Shown here piece after piece: positions 17,427 to 26,274 of a DNA stretch of 64,000 nt (positions are counted from its first letter, which is position 1; every line of letters starts with the position of its first letter). The DNA is taken from contig NZ_CAJHAJ010000004.1 of assembly GCF_904846345.1 (NCBI RefSeq), forward strand, positions 286,194-350,193. Direction: 5' to 3'. The notes beneath the pieces are model-generated. The model was given only the letters and a program-made list of their open reading frames with translations, did not search any database and was not told the origin of the DNA. The translations under genes and the position numbers were made by a program. The DNA is from Psychrobacter maritimus (lineage in GTDB: Bacteria > Pseudomonadota > Gammaproteobacteria > Pseudomonadales > Moraxellaceae).

Positions 17427-17580
17427 AACAATATATAGGGTAGAGTAGACATAACATCGATATTTTTACTAAAGTTTAGCGAATAATATACCCTTACGTA
17501 CGCTACTATATGACATATAAAGATACCATGTGATTATAGGTATAACACTTATCAAGACTCAATCATTAGGCCAATTAACT

Positions 17581-18408
17581 ATGTACTCAGTATTTGGATA
17601 TAAAAAAATTAACTATAGCTTATTGGCTTCTGTATTGATTAGCACCGCCAGTCTTTACGCGCCGATGGCAAATGCCGCTGCTATTTATAAAGTCGTCGAT
17701 GAAAAAACGGGTCAAGTCACCTTTACCGATCGTCCGCAGAATTATGAACAGCAAGCAGGCAAGCAAATTAGCCAAACCAGCGTCATGACTAGCAGCGGCA
17801 GTGTGGGTGTGGGTGCAAATAGTTCTAGTCAAACAAGTAATGCCAACAATCAGCCTGTCAATACCGCCCAAGCGCCTGCTGCCGCTAATACCACTGGCAC
17901 CACTGCCAACAGTGACTCAACCGCTAATAAAGCGCCCATTAACTATCAGCTGACCATGACAGAGCCTAGCGAAGAACGGGCGTATCGTCGTCCGGTACAA
18001 AGCATCGATGTAAAGGTGCAAGTAAAACCTGCCCTACAAGCAGGTGATAGTGTCAGTATTATGCTTGATGGAAACGAAGTGGCGCAGGGTTTAAGCGCCT
18101 CGATTGCAACTGTTGATGTTTTGCCGGGTGCGCATAACATCAAAGCCGTGATAAAAAATAAAAAAGGTCAGGTAGCAAAACAGGTCGAGCGTACCGTTTA
18201 TGTCATCCAAAATACGCAAACCTTGCAAAAAAATAAAAAATTAGCAGAGCAGCTTTTGGCGTATCAGCGTCTACCTTGGTATCAAAAAGTGTTACTAAAA
18301 ATGCGTCAAGATGGCAAACAGCCTAATATGTTGTCATTTACTAAGCCAATAGTTGATAAACCCATAGTTGATACACCCATGACGCTTGAAGAACCGGTAA
18401 AAAAATAA
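17581..18408 (+). CDS. DUF4124-domain exported protein
   Basis: Exported protein of unknown function. The ATG at 17581 gives a signal peptide of about 33 residues ending ANA, followed at once by a DUF4124 domain (IYKVVDEKTGQVTFTDRPQ). A Ser/Thr/Asn/Ala-rich linker comes next and then a beta-sandwich-like part (about 120-215). The 275-residue form is preferred to an upstream GTG (17530) because the signal peptide then begins properly. DUF4124 proteins are common close to glnA in Pseudomonas-like genomes, which fits the position here. The function is not known. Confidence 0.85.
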   Translation: MYSVFGYKKINYSLLASVLISTASLYAPMANAAAIYKVVDEKTGQVTFTDRPQNYEQQAGKQISQTSVMTSSGSVGVGANSSSQTSNANNQPVNTAQAPAAANTTGTTANSDSTANKAPINYQLTMTEPSEERAYRRPVQSIDVKVQVKPALQAGDSVSIMLDGNEVAQGLSASIATVDVLPGAHNIKAVIKNKKGQVAKQVERTVYVIQNTQTLQKNKKLAEQLLAYQRLPWYQKVLLKMRQDGKQPNMLSFTKPIVDKPIVDTPMTLEEPVKK

Positions 18409-18496
18409 CTCTGAGTCACTGTGTTAAAGGCTAGTAGTGAAAGGTTAACAGTGAAAAGATAGCGGCAATCCATTAACAATAATTGCTGGACATAAA

Positions 18497-18533
18497 ATAA
18501 GGGCAATCACTGAAAGCAGTGATTGCCCTTATT
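18497..18533. terminator. Bidirectional terminator between DUF4124 and SIMPL genes
   Basis: Perfect stem AAGGGCAATCACTG/CAGTGATTGCCCTT with loop AAAG, between two convergent genes. Short A/T tracts on both sides let it act in both directions. Confidence 0.85.
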
Positions 18534-18581
18534 GGTAGAAGTTAGTAATAATATCTATTGCTTAACTCATTACCTCTGCGT

Positions 18582-19298
18582 TTATTTCGTTAACTCAATC
18601 GTGCCATTCGCAGTCACTGAAATGGTACTGTTGCCCGATTCAAAGCTTTGGCTTGGTACTGAGGCATCCGCCGCTTCAGCTTTCATATTCATCGCGCTAT
18701 ACATAGGGCGAGGGTAGTTGCTGCCGGTATTTAAATTGACAGTGACGACACGATAACCGCGCGCATCCCATGCACGAGTCAGGTTTTTAGCCTGCTGCTG
18801 AAAGGCGCGTGAAGCCTCGGTCATAAGCTTTTGCTCTAGCGCATCTTTTTTAGAGTCTGAAACCCCAAAGTTTAGATTTTCCATGACTAAGGTTTGCTGT
18901 AAGTCTGCAATCAGCTGACTGGTCGCGGCAAAGTCAGTGCTCTTTAAGTCGATGCTGGCTTGTCCTGTCCAACCAATGATTTTGTCATTTTTATCATAGC
19001 GCGGATAAGTGCGCTGCTGACCGGTACTGACCGTCACACTAGGGTAGCGTTTAGCGATTTTCATGGCGTTATTGATAGAAGTATTAAGCGTTGTCGCTAG
19101 CGTCTTAGCATCTGTTGCCTGTGCTTTTTTATACATACTGGCGCGAACTTCATCGTTCTGGACTTCTTCTTTGACTTCTGTCTGAAAAGTCAGCTGATCA
19201 TAGCCTGTGGGTTCTGCATGGGCGCTACCCATCATCGCGGTCAGTAGGGCGGCTGTACCCGTAGCAAGTGCGGCTTTGTTCATCCAAGTGTTTTTCAT
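18582..19298 (-). CDS. SIMPL-domain (DUF541) periplasmic protein
   Basis: Exported protein with a SIMPL domain (DUF541; relatives include E. coli YggE). The 238-residue product starts with a signal peptide cleaved near GSAHA and then reads ...TFQTEVKEEVQNDEVRASMYKKAQ, with the AxxxNxxINxAMxIAK helix and the conserved TGQQRTYPRYD region. YggE-like proteins are linked to oxidative-stress tolerance, but this role is not shown for the present one. It stands alone and diverges from the SRP RNA gene. The ribosome site is AGGAG. Confidence 0.88.
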   Translation of the reverse strand: MKNTWMNKAALATGTAALLTAMMGSAHAEPTGYDQLTFQTEVKEEVQNDEVRASMYKKAQATDAKTLATTLNTSINNAMKIAKRYPSVTVSTGQQRTYPRYDKNDKIIGWTGQASIDLKSTDFAATSQLIADLQQTLVMENLNFGVSDSKKDALEQKLMTEASRAFQQQAKNLTRAWDARGYRVVTVNLNTGSNYPRPMYSAMNMKAEAADASVPSQSFESGNSTISVTANGTIELTK

Positions 19299-19521
19299 AA
19301 TTATCTCCTAATGAGTGCTAGTAATGGTAATCTCAATTATCTGAGTCACATTGATTTACGTTGTTATAATGCGCATTGTTATATCCGCTGTTGTTTGTAT
19401 TCATTTTTTATTCAACAGACCTTAGGTAAAATAGCAAAAAATACACGGGTTGCTGTGAGAATTTTGTCACTTAAGTTACAGGCTCATTGAGCCTCTAAAG
19501 CAAACAGTTTGACGATAGGGG

Positions 19522-19549
19522 TTGTAATAATAAAAAATTCTTGTATAAT
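19522..19549 (+). promoter_or_regulatory. Promoter of ffs
   Basis: -35 TTGTAA (19522-19527), 16-bp spacer, consensus -10 TATAAT (19544-19549), about 8 bp before the mapped 5' edge of the SRP RNA. Confidence 0.75.
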
Positions 19550-19557
19550 CTGCAACT

Positions 19558-19672
19558 GGTGGCTCCATTGGTAGCCTCGCAACATTGTTCTATGAATCCC
19601 GCCAGGACCGGAAGGTAGCAACGGTAATAGTTATAATGTGTGCCGAGGATGTGCTGATGGGGTCGCTTTTTT
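19558..19672 (+). ncRNA. ffs: Signal recognition particle RNA (4.5S type)
   Basis: Short SRP RNA of about 110 nt that joins Ffh to target nascent membrane proteins. The apical domain is unmistakable: GAATCCCGCCAGG, then CCGGAAGG and AGCAACGG, the conserved Ffh-binding asymmetric loop. The flanks fold into one long hairpin: GCCTCGCAACATT pairs with AATGTGTGCCGAGG, and GGCTCCATTGG pairs with the TGATGGGGTC side. It ends in a run of eight T (19667-19674), the terminator. The exact 5' and 3' ends are estimates. Confidence 0.95.
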
Positions 19673-19730
19673 TTGCCTAAAATTTAGTGATACTCCTGCT
19701 ATATCGTTTTAAAGAGTCAAACCTAATAAT

Positions 19731-19759
19731 AAGTCCTTCATTGTAAAGGGCTTTTTTTT
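19731..19759 (+). terminator. Second terminator downstream of ffs
   Basis: Stem AAGTCCTT/AAGGGCTT (one G-U pair) followed by eight T. It insulates lemA from ffs read-through. Confidence 0.7.
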
Positions 19760-19869
19760 CGCCTGCATTTCGTCTGATTTTGGACTTTGAGCAATATATA
19801 TGGGGTAAAATACATTGTAGTAACCTTTATTAACAATAGTATAAATTCAAAACTTTTTGGAGTCTGATA

Positions 19870-20466
19870 ATGAAAATGTTTGTTTGGCTATTCATTGCAG
19901 TGGTCATATTGATTGTGGTTTTTGGGGTGTCAGTATTTAATAAGCTGGTACGTGCCCGCAACCAAGCAAAAAATGGCTTTGCACAAATCGATGTACAGCT
20001 AAAGCGCCGTCATGATTTGATTCCAAATTTGGTCGAAACCGCCAAACGTTATCTGACCCATGAAGAAGAGACGCTGACCCGCGTGATTAGCGCGCGTAAT
20101 CATGCTCAGAGTCTGCAAGATTCTACTAAGCATCAGCCAGACTCCCTTGAACACATGGCGTTGTTTGCCAAAGCAGAGGGTATGTTGTCGAAAGCCTTGG
20201 GGCAATTCTCAGCGGTCGTAGAAGCCTATCCTGAATTAAAAGCGGATAGCATGATTAAAGAGCTGATGGATGAGCTGACCAATACCGAAAACCGGATTGG
20301 CTTTGCCCGTCAGCATTATAATGACAGCGTGATGTTTTATAACAATGACCGTGAAATGTTCCCAAACAATCTTGTCAGTAGCACCTTTGGCTTTCGTCCA
20401 CTTAGCCCGTTGGTGTTTGAAGACAGAAAGGCAATTGCTCAAGCACCTGTTGTCGATATGGGCTGA
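19870..20466 (+). CDS. LemA family protein
   Basis: Membrane-anchored helical protein of the LemA family, function not established. The 198-residue product has one N-terminal TM helix (about 4-24) and the family core FNKLVRARNQAKNGFAQIDVQLKRRHDLIPNLVE, then the AYPELKAD and NRIGFARQHYND motifs. Ribosome site GGAG before ATG 19870. It is followed 50 bp later by an M48 metalloprotease gene. The LemA-M48 pair is a widely seen arrangement and suggests joint action at the envelope. Confidence 0.95.
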   Translation: MKMFVWLFIAVVILIVVFGVSVFNKLVRARNQAKNGFAQIDVQLKRRHDLIPNLVETAKRYLTHEEETLTRVISARNHAQSLQDSTKHQPDSLEHMALFAKAEGMLSKALGQFSAVVEAYPELKADSMIKELMDELTNTENRIGFARQHYNDSVMFYNNDREMFPNNLVSSTFGFRPLSPLVFEDRKAIAQAPVVDMG

Positions 20467-20516
20467 TATTTACATAATGTCAAATGCACTTAGTTATGGT
20501 TAGGTAAGAGTAATAG

Positions 20517-23500
20517 ATGGATTTTTTTGGTGCACAGCGTACCCGTACTCAGCGCAGCTTGTTGCTTTATGGGCTATTTTTTCTGATTGTCTTTGCCCAT
20601 ATTGCGGTGGCACTTGGTGTTATGGCGCTGCTGCTCACGCTATTTACCGGTGGCATTTATCATTGGGTATTAATACTGGTGGTCGTATGGACAATCGGTA
20701 GCTTTGTTGCGGGCAGTTTTTTAGAGTATAGACGCTTAAAAGCAGGTGGTCGTGCGATTGCTCAGCGCGTGGGCGCGGTGCGATTGTTTATCGACCACAG
20801 CCAAGACGCTTGGGAACATAGCCAAGGGGTTGCTCATCAGCATGAGCCTGCAGCAAAGGTTCGCTTTAGTGCCCGCCATATTGCGGTGCGTGATGAGCGT
20901 GATTTCCCGCCTGTCTATCGGCGTTATTATGAGATTGCCCAGCAGCTAGCCATTGCTTCGGGTTTGCGTATGCCGATTCTCTATGTGCTGCCTGATGAGC
21001 AAGGTATCAATGGCTTTGTGGCGGGTCGCCATAGCCAAGATATGGTGCTCGTCGTCACCCAGGGCGCACTTGATAAGCTATCTGATGAGGCGCTATACGG
21101 GCTGATAGGGCATGAGTATGGTCATATCTTACATGGCGATGCGACGTTTAATTTACAGCTAATGGTGGTGTTAGCAGGCTTGCAATTACTCTATGACTGG
21201 AGTGATTCTATTAGTAATTTTGGTTCTGGTTATAAAGTCAGTCATAAAAACAGTCAGCAAAACTATTTTGATGGCTCTTTTATTAATAGTGCGGTCAATC
21301 AAAGCAACCCTTTACCGCAAAGAGCGATTGATAGCCATGCACGTAGCACTGAAGCGCAGACAGCAAACTTTACCACTCATAGTGAATGGGTCGCCTACTG
21401 GCAAAGCCAATCACAAAGCCAATCACAAAGCCAAGGGTCTTCAGCTAAGAGTCAGTCACGATGGCTACAACATAATAATAAGTTTGATAGTCAAGCACCG
21501 CGCAATATTTGGACATTATTAATACATGGATTGAGTTTTTCTAGTATGGCCAGTGCGCAACTGATTAAGCATAGTTTTAACCGTGAGCGCGAGTTGCTTG
21601 CCGATGCGACCAGTGTGCAGCTGACACGTTCGCCGGCGATTATGGAAACCTTAAAGGCCATTCATCAAGATGCGCTTGGTTCGCGCCTAACTGGTATCTC
21701 CGATATCAATGGATTAAGTCATTTCTTTTTTGCCAGTAGTGGTGCCGATTTGGGTGACGTATCGTGGTTTGCCACCCATCCAAGCTTGGCTGAGCGTATG
21801 AGTGCTATTAACGAGAATGCTTATCATGATTTCGCGGTGCAGGTTGCTAAAGAAAAACGTCTCAATCAGCAAAAAATTAAAGAGATATATGAGCAGCGCC
21901 GCTTAGGTGATTGGGGCGTGATAGTAGCAAATAGCCTAAGCAATAATAAGCAAGAGAAAAATGCACATCAATCGCGAGTATCTGCAGTTCAATCAGCGTC
22001 AGATATTTATAAAAGCGCGACCGATAAAAACCGATATTCGGCTGATAAAAGACTTAATAGTAACTTCAATGATGTTATTGAAAAAGATGCTATCGAAAAA
22101 GAAATCGCTGCCTTTTCTACTAGTGAGATAAATAATGAATTGCAGGACGATAACGGGCTTGAATTTGTTATAGAGCAAGATGTTGTTATTGATGGGCGTT
22201 TGCAGGTGCAAGCAGAAGATGTCGGTACTCAGCAGTTGCTTAAGCCGTGGCAAGCCAAACCTGATAGTGATTTGCCCTCTGATACATTAGTTGGTATCGA
22301 AGATATACAAAAGGTATCGCTACCGCAGTATGTGCTCAATCACAGTTATCACCCGCTAGGGGCGCAAGCTTTGATTGAGTCTGTGCTACTTTGTCATCAG
22401 GGTTATGTGCTGTCAACAACAGCGACTTATGATTTAACTGATATCTGGCTTGGGCTTGCTAACGATGGAACCTCTGCTGCTGAAACTGATACAAGCGGCA
22501 ACACACAAATTTTACCGCATACACTCGATCATAAATTATTAGCGGCAGTGGCAAATCTTGACAGACGATTAGACAGCGCTTTGATTGTGTTAGCGCTAAA
22601 GCAACTACGCCAACATAATCTATCAGAAAACGCTATCGATGAATTGCGCTTAAAATATGAAGCCAGTCATAGCAATCAAGATCATCAACATTATATGCAG
22701 CAAAAAAAGTTTCGGACGATGCTATTGCGTTATCAGCAAGGTATCATTCAGCTGTTTGAAAACTCCCTAACGGCTGATTTAAGCCAAAAATTTGCTGATA
22801 CTATAGATAATGATGATTCTATTGATAAATCTACATCCGTATTAAATCCTTTAGAGAATACGCGCTCTCGGTTGTCTCGGTCGCCAGCGATTTTAGCGTT
22901 ATGGCAGGCGCTACAGCTGCAGCAATTGTTACCCGTATTGTCTGCCGTATTAAACGATACACAGGTTCAGTCGCATCTTCACCCTCAATATCCATACTAT
23001 CAATGGCAGCAAGTATTGCACGCTGGCACGGATGATATTTATGCTCAGCTTGACCCGTCAGGACAGGTGTTTGATGGTCTCGATATTGCCGTGAAAACAA
23101 TGCTTACTTTATTGGCTTATCGCTTATCAAAGGATGCTAAAGGGCAGATAGTATCTGCACTAGATAGCTCAGTACCTATCTCAGTACCTATCTCAACACC
23201 TAATTCAGTGCTCAGCTATAATAGTGCTAGCGTTGCTTATTATCTTGTAGATTTACGCCGTCATGCACGTTTGATTGATATTGATTTAGCAGCCGTTAGT
23301 GAGGCAAATTTGCAATGGTTGTTATTGACTGCGCAAAGTTTAAATAGTGTCCAATTATTAGCATTAATAGAAGCGGTGCCTATTTTTATAGCGTCTGCCA
23401 GTCAATCATCTAGTCCTAAAGCCAAAGGTGATGATAATTATCGACAGAGGCAACAGGGCGGCGCTCAAATAGATTATAATGCTCATATACAGGACGGCAA

Positions 23501-23684
23501 TGCAGATAGGGCAGATAAGGCGGGCAATGATAGTACGCGCCATTTTTATACTTATCATACGTACCGGCAATGGCTGAGTACGTTGCATACAGTGATGTTA
23601 CACGATACGATAGTCAGTCAAGATGAGTATGATTGCTTGACCGAGCTTGCCAATCATTGGCTAGGCGTTCGGCAGCTTTTTTGA
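20517..23684 (+). CDS. Giant M48-family membrane metalloprotease
   Basis: Zinc peptidase of the HtpX/M48 type, 1055 residues, far longer than typical HtpX (about 290). Two TM helices occupy about 15-67. The zinc motif HEYGH is at 199-203, and the third ligand is probably Glu359 in ERELLAD. A Ser/Gln repeat (SQSQSQSQ, from a 12-bp tandem repeat near 21404-21433) separates the two halves of the catalytic domain. The remaining roughly 650 residues show no domain I recognise. They include an acidic low-complexity stretch (about 490-570) and helical segments. It forms a unit with lemA upstream. Likely role: envelope or membrane protein quality control, by family. Confidence 0.9.
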   Translation: MDFFGAQRTRTQRSLLLYGLFFLIVFAHIAVALGVMALLLTLFTGGIYHWVLILVVVWTIGSFVAGSFLEYRRLKAGGRAIAQRVGAVRLFIDHSQDAWEHSQGVAHQHEPAAKVRFSARHIAVRDERDFPPVYRRYYEIAQQLAIASGLRMPILYVLPDEQGINGFVAGRHSQDMVLVVTQGALDKLSDEALYGLIGHEYGHILHGDATFNLQLMVVLAGLQLLYDWSDSISNFGSGYKVSHKNSQQNYFDGSFINSAVNQSNPLPQRAIDSHARSTEAQTANFTTHSEWVAYWQSQSQSQSQSQGSSAKSQSRWLQHNNKFDSQAPRNIWTLLIHGLSFSSMASAQLIKHSFNRERELLADATSVQLTRSPAIMETLKAIHQDALGSRLTGISDINGLSHFFFASSGADLGDVSWFATHPSLAERMSAINENAYHDFAVQVAKEKRLNQQKIKEIYEQRRLGDWGVIVANSLSNNKQEKNAHQSRVSAVQSASDIYKSATDKNRYSADKRLNSNFNDVIEKDAIEKEIAAFSTSEINNELQDDNGLEFVIEQDVVIDGRLQVQAEDVGTQQLLKPWQAKPDSDLPSDTLVGIEDIQKVSLPQYVLNHSYHPLGAQALIESVLLCHQGYVLSTTATYDLTDIWLGLANDGTSAAETDTSGNTQILPHTLDHKLLAAVANLDRRLDSALIVLALKQLRQHNLSENAIDELRLKYEASHSNQDHQHYMQQKKFRTMLLRYQQGIIQLFENSLTADLSQKFADTIDNDDSIDKSTSVLNPLENTRSRLSRSPAILALWQALQLQQLLPVLSAVLNDTQVQSHLHPQYPYYQWQQVLHAGTDDIYAQLDPSGQVFDGLDIAVKTMLTLLAYRLSKDAKGQIVSALDSSVPISVPISTPNSVLSYNSASVAYYLVDLRRHARLIDIDLAAVSEANLQWLLLTAQSLNSVQLLALIEAVPIFIASASQSSSPKAKGDDNYRQRQQGGAQIDYNAHIQDGNADRADKAGNDSTRHFYTYHTYRQWLSTLHTVMLHDTIVSQDEYDCLTELANHWLGVRQLF

Positions 23685-23815
23685 GCAATGTCATTGATGG
23701 TATTTAAGTATTTTGTTGCGGGCAAGAGGCGCTATGTTTCCGGGTCTTCTTTAATATTGTTTTTGACATTAAAAGCCTGTAAATCCATTTTAGATAAGTA
23801 GGATAGTAAATAAGC

Positions 23816-24709
23816 ATGAGTGATATTCAAGACCCGCTAATTGTATTGCAGCATCGTATGCAGCAGCGCCAGATTTTAGCGATGATGGGTATCAATCAGT
23901 GGGTGCAGCCAAGCTCTGAAACCATGAATATCGCGGATATTTCTGCGCCTGCCTTGCCTGAGCAGACTACCGCTAACTCAACTTTATCTAATGCCGGCAC
24001 TCTATCTAATGCTACAGCTTCTTCTGCGACGAGCACTGAACAGCCAAGCATTGAATCTTCTAATATTGAATCCCTAAACATTAATGCCATATCAGATATG
24101 GTAGATGATGAGTCTATCAACCATTATTATGATGACGCTAATGAGACAGGTTTAAGCCAATCTGACCAACAAAGCCCCGTTACCTATAGTTTTGACTCGA
24201 CTGCCCCTGATATCTCTAAGCCCGCCGTTACCTCACTTGTAAATACTGTAGTTCAGCAAGCTGCGATTGATAATGTAAATAATGCTCCAAGCTTTGAAGA
24301 TAGCAGTTTCAAAGAGAATAACTTTAAAGACGATAGCTTTAAAAAGGTAGTACCATTTGATTTACAAGGTGGTCGCTATGGCGATTGGGTAATTTTGGTT
24401 GATATACAAGCCCTTAATAATGACAGTCAAAAGCTATGGCAAAATATCACGCAAGCACTATCAATCACCTGTGAGACGACCTCATTTCCTATTTGTGAAG
24501 GTATGGATACGGCTGAGCTTGCCAATGCCAGTCTTGCTGGATATGTTTTTAAGATCGGTCGTAGCGAAGAGATACAAGTGGCGGCATTAACGCCGTTGCC
24601 TGAAGAGCTTGAACATCCCAATCTTACCATTGTCCCCATATTGGATGAGATGCTTGCTGATAATCGCTTAAAACGTCGGTTTTGGGAGCAGTTGTCAAGT
24701 CAAGGTTAA
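23816..24709 (+). CDS. HolD-like protein (putative DNA polymerase III psi subunit) with long linker
   Basis: Probably the psi subunit of the clamp loader, which links DnaX to chi and SSB. The N-terminal MMGINQWVQPS (GINQW at 25-29) matches LGITQWSLRRP at the start of E. coli psi. The C-terminal part (about 188-297) follows the psi layout: a hydrophobic strand (WVILVDIQAL), a helix ending ITQALSI, later LAGYVFKIGRS, and a final helix ILDEMLADNRLKRRFWEQL resembling ALTDLRANPTARAALWQQI. Between them lie about 150 Ser/Asn/Asp-rich residues absent from E. coli psi (137 residues in total). This is my comparison from memory, so the call is provisional. It sits between the M48 gene and serC. Confidence 0.58.
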   Translation: MSDIQDPLIVLQHRMQQRQILAMMGINQWVQPSSETMNIADISAPALPEQTTANSTLSNAGTLSNATASSATSTEQPSIESSNIESLNINAISDMVDDESINHYYDDANETGLSQSDQQSPVTYSFDSTAPDISKPAVTSLVNTVVQQAAIDNVNNAPSFEDSSFKENNFKDDSFKKVVPFDLQGGRYGDWVILVDIQALNNDSQKLWQNITQALSITCETTSFPICEGMDTAELANASLAGYVFKIGRSEEIQVAALTPLPEELEHPNLTIVPILDEMLADNRLKRRFWEQLSSQG

Positions 24710-24876
24710 GGACTGGCATATTGCTGCTATAGATGTTAAAAATAGTAATGAAAAAATAGCGATAAGATTTATATTAATGGGGTTTTAAAGCTACAGGTTT
24801 TAAAATTGGGTTTTTAAAACTTATATAATAACACTGATGTAACCACGATGATTTCATCATATTTAGGATAATGATT

Positions 24877-25986
24877 ATGACGACTAAAGCTGCTCCTAAC
24901 CGTGTACCTAACTTTTCAGCGGGTCCTGCCACCATACCAACTGCCGTACTATCACGTGCTCAAGAAGAATTACTTGATTGGCAAGGTCGCGGTATGTCGG
25001 TGATGGAAGTGAGTCACCGTAGTAAAGAGTATATCGCCATTACCGAAAAAGCCGAAGCCAAATTACGCTCGTTGATGGACATTCCAGATAACTATAAAGT
25101 GCTGTTTTTACAAGGCGGTGCGAGCTTACAGTTTTCAGCGATTCCATTAAACTTGTTAAATGGTGGACGCGCAGATTATCTAACGACGGGTACTTGGTCA
25201 GGTAAAGCGGTTAAAGAAGCACAGCGCTATGCCAAGCTTGGTCTCGGTGAGGTTAATGTGGTCGCAACGGGTAAAGACAGTAATTTCACTGATGTGCCTG
25301 CTCAAAGCGATTGGACGATTAGCGACGATGCGGCATATTTTCATTACTGCGCCAACGAAACCATTCATGGTTTACAGATATTTGAGCCGCCACAAGTGGA
25401 TGCGCCCATTATCGTTGATATGTCTTCTTGCATTTTGTCACAGCCTATTGACGTGTCTAAATTTGGTATGATTTACGCTGGTGCGCAAAAGAACATTGGG
25501 CCGGCCGGCTTGGTTATTGTCATTGTTCGCGAGGATTTATTAGGGCAGGCGAGTGAATGGTGTCCTATGCTGCTGAACTATGAGCATCAAGCTGAAAAAG
25601 AATCTATGTCAAATACGCCAGCGACCTATTCTTGGTATTTAGCAGGCTTGGTTTTTGACTGGTTAGAAGAGCAGGGCGGCGTTGCGGCTATCGGCAAAAT
25701 CAACCAGCAAAAAGCGGATTTACTCTATAAGACGATTGATGACAGCAGCTTTTATAGCAATCCAGTAGCCAAAAAATATCGCTCTATCATGAACGTACCG
25801 TTTACGCTAGCAGATGCTAGCCTTGATAAGGTATTCTTAGAAGAGTCAGAAGCGGCAGGCTTGATGAATTTAAAAGGTCATCGCGATGTGGGTGGTATGC
25901 GTGCCAGTATTTATAATGCCGTATCACTAGAATGGGTACAGCAAGTGGTCGACTTTATGATTGCGTTTGAGAAAAAACACGCTTAG
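24877..25986 (+). CDS. serC: Phosphoserine aminotransferase
   Basis: PLP enzyme of serine (and pyridoxine) synthesis converting 3-phosphohydroxypyruvate to phosphoserine. The family start NFSAGPATIP, WQGRGMSVMEVSHRSKEY, LQGGASLQFSAIPLNL and the PLP lysine (Lys205) in AGAQKNIGPAG are all present. ATG 24877 is chosen over 24871 because AGGA lies 8 bp before it but only 2 bp before the upstream ATG. Length 369 is normal. It is followed by a strong terminator and is apparently monocistronic. Confidence 0.98.
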   Translation: MTTKAAPNRVPNFSAGPATIPTAVLSRAQEELLDWQGRGMSVMEVSHRSKEYIAITEKAEAKLRSLMDIPDNYKVLFLQGGASLQFSAIPLNLLNGGRADYLTTGTWSGKAVKEAQRYAKLGLGEVNVVATGKDSNFTDVPAQSDWTISDDAAYFHYCANETIHGLQIFEPPQVDAPIIVDMSSCILSQPIDVSKFGMIYAGAQKNIGPAGLVIVIVREDLLGQASEWCPMLLNYEHQAEKESMSNTPATYSWYLAGLVFDWLEEQGGVAAIGKINQQKADLLYKTIDDSSFYSNPVAKKYRSIMNVPFTLADASLDKVFLEESEAAGLMNLKGHRDVGGMRASIYNAVSLEWVQQVVDFMIAFEKKHA

Positions 25987-26023
25987 ACGCTTACTGCTAA
26001 GGTTTTAGTTACTGCTAAGCTTT

Positions 26024-26058
26024 AAAAAAGACGCAACTTTATGAGCTGCGTCTTTTTT
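26024..26058 (+). terminator. serC terminator
   Basis: Stem AAAAGACGCA/TGCGTCTTTT followed by a T-run. A separate perfect palindrome TTAGGTT-AAAA-AACCTAA lies at 26125-26142, before yejA, and may be regulatory. Confidence 0.88.
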
Positions 26059-26274
26059 TATGAGGAATCCATAGGATTTTTGGAGGCATAATACGTCAGG
26101 AAGCCTACTTAATCCTGTAAAGCATTAGGTTAAAAAACCTAAGTTTGTTATGATGAAATTTTGCGGTATTTATCGCTTTTCATGATTTTTATTGAATCTG
26201 TCATTAGCTTGCCGATATTAGGCAAATTCTCAATATAGTCATTGGTTGTATACAGGATTGGTAATAACTTTATT

